5,465 nucleotides of DNA, taken from contig JAQBQL010000294.1 in the NCBI GenBank assembly GCA_028287035.1, forward strand, positions 1 through 5,465, in the 5' to 3' direction. The notes beneath the pieces are model-generated. The model did not search any database. It was given only the letters and a program-made list of their open reading frames with translations, and was not told where the DNA came from. This document shows, piece by piece, positions 1 to 5,465 of this stretch. The position numbers and the translations under genes were made by a program. The stretch comes from Labilithrix sp. GTDB lineage: Bacteria > Myxococcota > Polyangia > Polyangiales > Polyangiaceae. Positions within the stretch are counted from its first letter, which is position 1. Every line of letters begins with the position of its first letter.

Positions 1-1
1 G

Positions 2-334
2 ACCAGTGGCCGTGGTCCCCGCCACTCTTTGGATAGAAAAGACAGCAAAACTGCCGGACAGAGGCCAAGCGCCAGCTTGAAGCGCGGTCGCGCAGCGACT
101 TCCTCGGGGTCTCCTGGCCGCCCTCCCAAGCGCAGCACCGGCAAGAAGACGTCCCCGAGACAGGACAAGGTCGGCCCCAAGCCCGTTGGCTCCGTTTCCC
201 CAGTCACTGTCACAACCCGATCATCCGTGCATGGCAAGAGAGGGAAGAAACAGCCCGAGAAGGTCGATAAGCCTCCAAGTCGCTCCAAGCCCAAACAGTC
301 CGCCAGCAAAGCGCGTCTCTCCAAGTACGCATGA
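2..334 (+). CDS. LINE ORF1 protein, C-terminal fragment (partial at 5' end)
   Basis: This frame has no stop from the first complete codon to the TGA at 332-334, so it is read as the C-terminal 110 residues of an ORF1 that starts upstream. The first start-like codon, TTG at 29, is not a credible eukaryotic start. The last 101 residues contain 28 Lys/Arg against 5 Asp/Glu and are otherwise mostly Ser, Pro, Thr and Gly, with almost no bulky hydrophobics. This predicts a disordered, highly basic tail suited to binding RNA. No CCHC knuckle, RRM or coiled coil is visible; these usually lie further upstream in ORF1 proteins. The identification as ORF1 rests on position, because the frame directly precedes and overlaps ORF2. 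An unrelated host coding fragment is possible but less likely given the stop-start junction. Confidence 0.65.
   Translation, partial: TSGRGPRHSLDRKDSKTAGQRPSASLKRGRAATSSGSPGRPPKRSTGKKTSPRQDKVGPKPVGSVSPVTVTTRSSVHGKRGKKQPEKVDKPPSRSKPKQSASKARLSKYA
331..334 (+). promoter_or_regulatory. ATGA stop-start overlap joining ORF1 and ORF2 (probable translational coupling)
   Basis: The ORF2 ATG (331-333) shares two bases with the ORF1 stop TGA (332-334). The ATG has C at -3 and A at +4, a weak context for scanning ribosomes. This favours reinitiation by ribosomes that have just terminated ORF1. Termination-reinitiation at overlapping stop-start codons is established for the silkworm LINE SART1 (UAAUG). 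Application here is inference. A second in-frame ATG at 391 has G at -3 and G at +4, a stronger context, and could be an alternative start. Confidence 0.6.
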
Positions 335-3300
335 CCCACCTCCTGAAGGCTAGAAGATCAGTAAGTAAGGAGCGGAAGGAGAGGGAGGTTATGGATTGGG
401 ACGGTACGGTAGGAGACTGGAAGGTCGATGGGTTTAGTAATGAGGATGAGGTTGATGTGGAGGCAGGAATGGATCTAATGGACTGGCGGGCAGACAGGAA
501 AGACGAGGTGAAGAGAGGAGATGACGGAGTAGTACCCATGGACCTGTGCTCAACAGAAGTAGTAGACGAGAAGGTGAGAGACAGTAGCTTAGAGAGAGAC
601 GAGGTAGATGAGTATGACGTGGAGGTAGATTTCGAAGGTGCAGACTGGGAACTAGGCGAGGTGAGTGAAGGAACTGATTGGGAAGGATCAGACGGAGAAG
701 ATGGTGACGACGGTGATCGGGAGGCGCTTGCGATGGAGGACCAGACAGATTGCTGGGGCAAGGACGATTGGGAAGGATGGCTCGAAGGCCTGGACGCTGG
801 GTGCGTCAACCCCAACAGCATTCGGATTGGCTCCTGGAATGTGGGGCAAGGTCTCCGAAGCAAGGTCAGCAAGATCCTTGAGGCAGTAGACAAGCTTGAG
901 CTTGACATCATCGGGCTCCAGGAGGTTGGGGTGGACCTTGAACCCCTCAGGTGGCTCGAGGAGCAGGGCTTCTGCATCGTCTCCTCTCCTGGCGAACACT
1001 CGGGGTGTGCCCTGGCCGTTCGTGACTTTCTATGGCCGCGAGTCCGGGGCCAGTTCGCGATCCAAGGACGAGTGGCGGGGGTCAAGCTGGACTTCAAAGG
1101 GACAGTGATTCCGATACTCTCAGTCTACATGCCCACAGGACTGGTCAGCGCCTCGATGGACTCTGATATAGCTCTGCAAGCTGTGGAGTTATACGCCTCG
1201 ATTGCCAGGTGGACGAGTGGTTCCTCCCGCGCCATTGCTATGGGGGACCTCAACGAGACGATCGAGAAGAAGGGGAGACTGAGCCAATCGGCGGAGGACT
1301 ACACGGGGAGTGAAGGTCGCTTCATCAGCAGCCTCTCCCAGGGAGGCATGACGGACATGTACCGGGCAGTGGATATGGACGGTTTTGGTTTCACTTTCTC
1401 TAGTAGGGGGAGAGGGGGGCGTGTCCTTTCCCGTATCGACTATATATTCACCAAGGGCTGGACGTCGGCTGGTGTCAGCTGCCAGGTGGAGCCAACCGTC
1501 AAGTTCTCTACCCACCGCCTGCTGTGGGCTTCTCTCCCGCTTCCAGTTGGCTCTCTACGCGCCGCACACAAGGCCAAGCTCATCCAGCGGCTGGACATGA
1601 GGCGTGCCACTGAAGAGTCGAAGCGAGAATTGGCGGACAATCTCAACGGAGCTATCGTGAAAGCTACCTACCGCATCTTCGAGCTGAGTCAAGGAGGGCA
1701 GGGGGAGCTGGACCAACTTGCTGACCTGCTCTCGTCACTGGCTCGGAAAGCGGGGGAGTCGGCTTTGGGTCTCACAGGTGGGCGCCCTTTCAGATCCAAA
1801 GATTTCTGCCGCATTAGACGTGCCCGTCGAGCCCTCACCCAACTCCGTGCCGGCTCTCTGTCCGTACGAGACCTCCGCTGGTCGCACAAAGGCAAGGAGT
1901 GGGGCAAGCGAGTTCGCAGGTGTAAGAACGTGATATCCCAGGAATGGGGCGAACCGTGGGCGACTGGCGACTGGGACACCTGGATGGACCATCTCGACGG
2001 CGCTCTGAAGGCGGCCAGGGCGAAGGAGAGAGGAGCGAGGAGGCGACTGCGCAAGGACCACACGGCCAACAGATGGTCTCACTGCCAGCACGCTTGCGCT
2101 AGGGACATGCTCAGGGGCAGGGCCGCGCCCCTGCTGGCGGTGGTTCACCCTGATACAGAGGCCCTCACGACTAGCCCCGAGGAACTCAAGGCGGCCCTAC
2201 ACCTCCATTTCTCGCGCCAGTTCCGTTTAGAAGAACGCATTGCCAGGGAGGAACCTGACTGGGTCCGTGCGTTGTACAGCCCAAAGCAAGGGATTCAGCC
2301 TGCATGGTACGATGGTCTCATGACGGACTTCACCACTGTGGAGATGCTGGCTCTTTTGAAGCAATGCAAGTACACGGTAGCCGCTGGTCCGGATGGGGTA
2401 AGCGCAGGCGTCTGGCGGGTGGCGGCGGAGCGCAGCGAAGTGGTGTTGATGGCCCTCACCCTCCTCGCCAACACCTGCCTTAGACTACAGCGCATGCCGG
2501 CAAACGGCAAGATCAGCGAGATTGTCCCACTTGTCAAGAAGGAGGGAGAAGAGAGGAACATGAAGAACATCCGCCCCATCTCACTCCATGCTGCGACCTC
2601 CAAGCTGGTGATGAAGGGGCTGGCTACACGCCTCAACATCATATTCGCCAAGCACCAGATCCTCCACAGGGCCCAGGAGGGGTTTATCATTGGGGGGTCG
2701 ACGGGGAATTGCATCGACGTGGTGTTGGACGTCTGGGAGACAGCTAAGGCCAAGAAGAGAGCATGCTACAATATCTTCTACGACGTTGCTGCGGCCTACG
2801 ACAGCATCACTCATGAGTGCATTCTCCGCTCACTGCAGAGGCTCAGACTACCCGACGATTTCCTGAACTTGGTCCAGGACTCCCTTACCGGTCTCGTGGC
2901 ACAAGTTAGGACAATGTACGGGCCCAGTCTTCCTTTCGAAGTGAGGAGATCACTCAAGCAGGGGTGCCCGCTGGCCTGTCTGTGCTGCAACTGCGTTCTC
3001 GACCCCCTCCACTGCGGTCTGGAGGCCAACCCTCTCTATGGCGGTCGCAAGGATGGCTTCACCATCGGGAAAGGGGCAGACGCGAGACGCATTGCTTCCA
3101 AGGGGCTGGCCGACGACACGTGGGCTGTATCGGAGACCATGGAGGGGTTGTCCAGGCTCAACGACTGGGTTATGGAGTTCTGCTCCTTCAATCATCTGAG
3201 CATGAACCCCCGGAAGACACAGATGGTGGGGCGAGAGCGTGATGGCAGCAACATGACCAATAGCTCCATCATGGTCTCAGGAACCCTTGTTGTACCTATC

Positions 3301-5367
3301 AATCTCATGGACTCGGTGATGTACCTTGGGGTGTGGATCTCCATGAGCCTCAAGACTACCAAGCAGAACCAGGCTATCAGCCAAGTTATTGGATACCACT
3401 GCCACCTAGCCAGGAGCCACCGCCTCAGACCCGAACAGGCGGTCACGTTCTTCAACACTTATCTCGCCCCCAAGGTGGAGTATAAGATCCGCTACGCCAA
3501 GCCTTCCGCCGCTACCGTCCGACGCTGGGACGCCTTGCTTACCAAGACTATGAGCGCCCTCTCGCACAGCCACTTTTGCTTCAAGACGGAGTCACTGGCG
3601 GTTTTCATGGGCCTTACCCTCCCCTCGCAGTTGGAGGCTGTGGCCAAGGTAAGTGAGGCTTTCTTGCGTCTTAACGGCACCTCAGAAGCATCCGCGACAG
3701 GTAGGACCCGGATGGGCAGCACCCAGTCGCAGGGACCACTACGGAATCGCTTGACCCGTGCTGGCCAGCTGGCTGAGAAAGTGCTGAACTGGGAGTTCTC
3801 TGAGGTGGACAAGAGACATCAATTCCGACAAGAGATGTCTGCCCCCGTGTCCAGGAAGCACGTCACTTCGTCCACGACATTCGTGGACAAGCTCCCATGC
3901 AGGCTGGTGTTCAATCACTGGGGTACATGGGGTGCCTCGAGCCCAAGGAGAGCGGTGACCATCTTCACTGACGGCAGTGCGGCGGGACCCCTTCAGCCTC
4001 CAGGTTCCTCCTGGGCTATCTGCGTGCAGAACGACTGGCTGGCCGAGAGCTTCGGCTCCCTCCCGGGGGAGGACTCCCTGGAAGTCCACCACCTCAGGGG
4101 GGCCTCCCTCCATGGCAGCTACATCGATTTATCATTCTCCAAAGGAATCTACCTGGCCGAGTTGCAGGCCATCTACCAGGCGCTGTCGGCGGTACCGGTG
4201 GGATGGGACCTCACTATCGTCACGGACTCACTCTCGTCACTGATGGCTATTCACTCTTTCACGCACCACGCCAATGAGCGCCGCAGGCTTCGTATGATGG
4301 GACGACCGCTCTTGGCGATGATCGAACAGCTGGCGAAGTGCAGGTCCCAAGCGGGCGGGTCGCTGTCGATCCAGCATGTCCGGGCGCATGGAGGCGCAGA
4401 CTCTATTGACGCAGCAGGCAACATGTGTGCCGACTTCAAGGCCCGCAAGGCTCGGGAAGTCGGAGAGGTGGATCCTGCCTGCAAAGAGCCCCCCTTGGCA
4501 CAAGGGGAAAGATGGATCGCCCTCCTCAGGAAGGATCGATATGAATCCAAGCTCTCAGTGGAGTATGAGGACATCAGGAAAGCGGGTATGCGCAGATTCA
4601 CTGAGAGAGCCCTGACACGGTGGGAGGCTTCTGGCTCCCAAAGTCGCTTTGCGGGTATGGAGACCCGTGACGCCTTCGTGTGGGCGGGCAAGTGCGCCAG
4701 CCCTTCCCTCCAGCGTTTCCTACCCCGAGTGATAACAGACACGTTGCACAAGACCAGGGTGGTGAGAGAGAATGGAGTACGGGAGGTGACCGAGGAGAAA
4801 TGTGGGACCTGTCCAGAACATCCAGTCCTGGATGTGCGCCACCTATGCTCCTGCCCCTCGTTATCCGCTCTTAGGCAAGATGCATGTGCCAGAGTGGCTG
4901 ATGCCCTGAAACAGGCCCCACTCAGGCACGAGATCAGCCTGTCGGACGACGTCGCCAACCGGACGGCGGCGAGACTCATCGGGTTTGCCTCCAGTGATGA
5001 CCACCGCGCTCGATTCTGCTTCGGAGGATTCAGCGACTTGGAAGGCAAGCGCCTGCTAGCCGATTTAGCCAAAGAAGCAGCCGACGGGATAGACGATGAT
5101 TCCATCGCGCTGCCCTACTCCCCGCCTAAGCGACCTTCAAGGAGGGGAGGTACGTACATGCTGCACTGGTCTAACGGGGGCTGCGGTCCTCTGGTTATGG
5201 GGGGTGATTTGATGTTTGATCAGGAGGAAGAGCAACGCTACAGAGTCCGCCTACTGGAGGAGAAGGAAAAAACGCGAAGGACACTGGACGCCCTGGGGGC
5301 CATCCGCCTGGCGCTGCTCGAGGGCCTCTGGAACTGCTGGAAGGGTCGAGTCGCTGCCCCCTTCTGA
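331..5367 (+). CDS. LINE ORF2 polyprotein: endonuclease, reverse transcriptase, RNase H, CCHC finger
   Basis: One uninterrupted frame of 1678 residues supplies the catalytic machinery of retrotransposition: nicking of target DNA, cDNA synthesis from the element RNA and degradation of the RNA strand. Order: basic start (1-20), acidic D-W-rich extension (21-157), APE-like endonuclease (164-402), Arg/Lys-rich linker (403-664), RT (665-1006), thumb/connection (1007-1206), RNase H (1207-1372), CCHC finger (1491-1508) and C-terminal tail (1509-1678). The tail has a basic, NLS-like stretch PPKRPSRR (1598-1605) and a charged, probably helical segment (about 1628-1674). The ATG at 331 was chosen because it overlaps the ORF1 stop; M21 (nt 391) is the alternative. 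Most hallmark catalytic residues are present. Departures from consensus are STH for SDH in the endonuclease, LADD for [FY]xDD in RT, and a cysteine cluster in RT motif B. ORF2 is longer than human L1 ORF2 (about 1275 residues), as expected from the added RNase H and terminal extensions. Confidence 0.96.
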   Translation: MTHLLKARRSVSKERKEREVMDWDGTVGDWKVDGFSNEDEVDVEAGMDLMDWRADRKDEVKRGDDGVVPMDLCSTEVVDEKVRDSSLERDEVDEYDVEVDFEGADWELGEVSEGTDWEGSDGEDGDDGDREALAMEDQTDCWGKDDWEGWLEGLDAGCVNPNSIRIGSWNVGQGLRSKVSKILEAVDKLELDIIGLQEVGVDLEPLRWLEEQGFCIVSSPGEHSGCALAVRDFLWPRVRGQFAIQGRVAGVKLDFKGTVIPILSVYMPTGLVSASMDSDIALQAVELYASIARWTSGSSRAIAMGDLNETIEKKGRLSQSAEDYTGSEGRFISSLSQGGMTDMYRAVDMDGFGFTFSSRGRGGRVLSRIDYIFTKGWTSAGVSCQVEPTVKFSTHRLLWASLPLPVGSLRAAHKAKLIQRLDMRRATEESKRELADNLNGAIVKATYRIFELSQGGQGELDQLADLLSSLARKAGESALGLTGGRPFRSKDFCRIRRARRALTQLRAGSLSVRDLRWSHKGKEWGKRVRRCKNVISQEWGEPWATGDWDTWMDHLDGALKAARAKERGARRRLRKDHTANRWSHCQHACARDMLRGRAAPLLAVVHPDTEALTTSPEELKAALHLHFSRQFRLEERIAREEPDWVRALYSPKQGIQPAWYDGLMTDFTTVEMLALLKQCKYTVAAGPDGVSAGVWRVAAERSEVVLMALTLLANTCLRLQRMPANGKISEIVPLVKKEGEERNMKNIRPISLHAATSKLVMKGLATRLNIIFAKHQILHRAQEGFIIGGSTGNCIDVVLDVWETAKAKKRACYNIFYDVAAAYDSITHECILRSLQRLRLPDDFLNLVQDSLTGLVAQVRTMYGPSLPFEVRRSLKQGCPLACLCCNCVLDPLHCGLEANPLYGGRKDGFTIGKGADARRIASKGLADDTWAVSETMEGLSRLNDWVMEFCSFNHLSMNPRKTQMVGRERDGSNMTNSSIMVSGTLVVPINLMDSVMYLGVWISMSLKTTKQNQAISQVIGYHCHLARSHRLRPEQAVTFFNTYLAPKVEYKIRYAKPSAATVRRWDALLTKTMSALSHSHFCFKTESLAVFMGLTLPSQLEAVAKVSEAFLRLNGTSEASATGRTRMGSTQSQGPLRNRLTRAGQLAEKVLNWEFSEVDKRHQFRQEMSAPVSRKHVTSSTTFVDKLPCRLVFNHWGTWGASSPRRAVTIFTDGSAAGPLQPPGSSWAICVQNDWLAESFGSLPGEDSLEVHHLRGASLHGSYIDLSFSKGIYLAELQAIYQALSAVPVGWDLTIVTDSLSSLMAIHSFTHHANERRRLRMMGRPLLAMIEQLAKCRSQAGGSLSIQHVRAHGGADSIDAAGNMCADFKARKAREVGEVDPACKEPPLAQGERWIALLRKDRYESKLSVEYEDIRKAGMRRFTERALTRWEASGSQSRFAGMETRDAFVWAGKCASPSLQRFLPRVITDTLHKTRVVRENGVREVTEEKCGTCPEHPVLDVRHLCSCPSLSALRQDACARVADALKQAPLRHEISLSDDVANRTAARLIGFASSDDHRARFCFGGFSDLEGKRLLADLAKEAADGIDDDSIALPYSPPKRPSRRGGTYMLHWSNGGCGPLVMGGDLMFDQEEEQRYRVRLLEEKEKTRRTLDALGAIRLALLEGLWNCWKGRVAAPF
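391..801 (+). other. ORF2 N-terminal acidic, Asp-Trp-rich extension
   Basis: Residues 21-157 precede the endonuclease and contain 51 Asp/Glu against 11 Lys/Arg. The dipeptide DW occurs six times (W23, W30, W52, W106, W117, W147), with further Trp at 142 and 150. DWEG appears twice, at residues 116-119 and 146-149. The underlying DNA is strongly purine-rich on the + strand. No known domain is recognised. The region is probably disordered with spaced aromatic anchors, which suggests protein binding, but no partner can be named. Most LINE ORF2 proteins begin almost directly with the endonuclease, so this is an addition. Confidence 0.7.
820..1536 (+). other. APE-type (exonuclease-endonuclease-phosphatase) endonuclease domain of ORF2
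   Basis: This domain nicks the target strand that primes cDNA synthesis. Residues 164-402 carry the family motifs in order: GSWNVGQG with N170; GLQEVG with metal-binding E198; VYMPTG with Y266; MGDLNET with D306 and N308; SRIDYIF with D370; and a final STHR with H395. Compared with human APE1, the equivalents of N68, E96, Y171, D210, N212, D283 and H309 are all visible. The Asp of the usual SDH triplet (APE1 D308) is Thr394. Spacing between motifs looks normal, so the fold is probably intact. Confidence 0.93.
2323..3348 (+). other. Reverse transcriptase domain of ORF2
   Basis: Residues about 665-1006 contain the ordered RT blocks of a LINE: AAGPDGVS (684-691), NIRPISL (746-752), AQEGFIIGGST (781-791), motif A FYDVAAAYDS with catalytic D818, motif B KQGCPLAC (876-883), motif C LADDT with catalytic D928 and D929, motif D HLSMNPRKT (955-963) and motif E YLGVWIS (998-1004). 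The three catalytic aspartates are present. Motif C has Leu where Phe or Tyr is usual. Motif B is followed by an unusual run of cysteines (C879, C883, C885, C886, C888). No frameshift or stop is seen. Because an endonuclease and RNase H flank it in one ORF, a group II intron, retron or telomerase origin is excluded. Confidence 0.96.
3949..4446 (+). other. RNase H domain of ORF2
   Basis: This domain should remove the RNA strand of the RNA-cDNA hybrid. Residues about 1207-1372 show IFTDGSA with D1214, YLAELQAI with E1277, IVTDSLSS with D1299, HVRAH with H1353 and GNMCAD with D1368. This matches the D-E-D-H-D set of E. coli RNase HI (D10, E48, D70, H124, D134). The E-to-D and D-to-H spacings (22 and 54 residues) equal those of the E. 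coli enzyme. The first D-to-E spacing is 63 instead of 38, pointing to an insertion. The conserved His argues against the His-lacking archaeal-type RNase H reported in some plant LINEs. Confidence 0.92.
4801..4854 (+). other. CCHC zinc finger near the ORF2 C-terminus
   Basis: C1491-x2-C1494-x9-H1504-x3-C1508 follows the RNase H domain by about 120 residues. A CCHC motif in this place is common in LINE ORF2 proteins and is thought to bind nucleic acid during target-primed reverse transcription. The spacing is close to the usual C-x2-C-x7-9-H-x3-4-C pattern. No PD...D restriction-like nuclease motif follows it, so this is not the finger of an R2-type nuclease. C1506 is an alternative fourth ligand. 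Confidence 0.75.

Positions 5368-5465
<98 letters not shown>

Noticed and set aside
29..31. TTG as the start codon of the first ORF
   Set aside because: A TTG start is not expected in a eukaryote, and the frame is open to the window edge, so this is an internal codon of a longer ORF1.
290..296. CCCAAAC heptamer as a possible -1 frameshift site into ORF2
   Set aside because: The ORF2 frame is open upstream from 271, so a shift is possible in principle. But ORF1 reads the heptamer as CCC AAA C, the wrong phase for X XXY YYZ slippage, and the ATGA overlap gives a simpler route.
359..366. CAGTAAGT, resembling a splice donor, just inside ORF2
   Set aside because: The frame continues without interruption into the acidic extension and endonuclease, and no matching branch point or acceptor was identified.
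210..1097. Long antisense ORF (295 codons, Ser/Thr/Pro-rich)
   Set aside because: It lies opposite ORF1, the purine-rich acidic segment and the endonuclease. Its serine-rich, low-complexity product is what the reverse strand of GA-rich coding DNA gives, and no domain is seen.
2323..3348. Group II intron, retron or diversity-generating RT
   Set aside because: The RT is flanked by an APE endonuclease and RNase H in a single ORF and has LINE-type blocks. No intron RNA domains, msr/msd or template repeat is seen.
3645..3653. AAGGTAAGT-like splice donor between RT and RNase H
   Set aside because: The ORF2 frame reads through it with conserved domains on both sides. LINE RNAs are copied unspliced, so a chance match is more likely.
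4251..5105. Antisense ORF (284 codons)
   Set aside because: It runs opposite the RNase H, zinc finger and tail of ORF2, which carry clear protein motifs on the + strand. No motif appears in the antisense product.
4801..5367. R2-type restriction-like endonuclease (or Dualen-type dual endonuclease) after the CCHC finger
   Set aside because: The CCHC finger is present, but no KPD/PD...D catalytic pattern follows it in the tail.

Overview
The window is almost entirely one non-LTR retrotransposon (LINE), read on the + strand. It holds the 3' end of a first ORF, a complete 1678-residue second ORF (ORF2), a 14-nt non-repetitive 3' UTR and an uninterrupted (CT)n tract that runs to one base before the window end. 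No host gene, RNA gene, CRISPR array or prokaryotic signal was found. The host is a eukaryote: the domain order is that of a eukaryotic LINE, and there are no Shine-Dalgarno-like signals. The species cannot be settled from the sequence. The moderately GC-rich coding sequence and atypical reverse transcriptase (RT) motifs would fit a protist or alga, but that is a weak guess.

Layout: (1) nt 2-334, C-terminal part of ORF1, strongly basic and low in complexity, open at the left edge. (2) nt 331-334, an ATGA overlap where the ORF1 stop and ORF2 start share bases. (3) nt 331-5367, ORF2. Its order is an acidic, tryptophan-punctuated N-terminal extension (residues about 21-157), an APE-type endonuclease (about 164-402), a basic linker (about 403-664), RT (about 665-1006), a thumb/connection region (about 1007-1206), RNase H (about 1207-1372), a CCHC zinc finger (1491-1508) and a 170-residue C-terminal tail. 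(4) nt 5368-5381, a very short 3' UTR. (5) nt 5382-5464, an 83-bp perfect CT dinucleotide tract in place of a poly(A) tail.

How the parts should work together, from knowledge of LINEs: the ORF1 protein coats the RNA. The ORF2 endonuclease nicks a target strand, and RT primes cDNA on the nicked end using the RNA's 3' tail. RNase H and the zinc finger assist in template removal and nucleic-acid binding. The endonuclease-RT-RNase H-CCHC order places the element in the broad I/Ingi/LOA/R1/Tad-like assemblage, but the clade needs a phylogeny. ORF2 has no stop or frameshift and nearly all catalytic residues, so it may be recently active. The points most worth a second look are the CT tail on a minimal 3' UTR, the ATGA junction, the acidic D-W extension, the STH variant in the endonuclease, the cysteine cluster in RT motif B and the insertion in RNase H.
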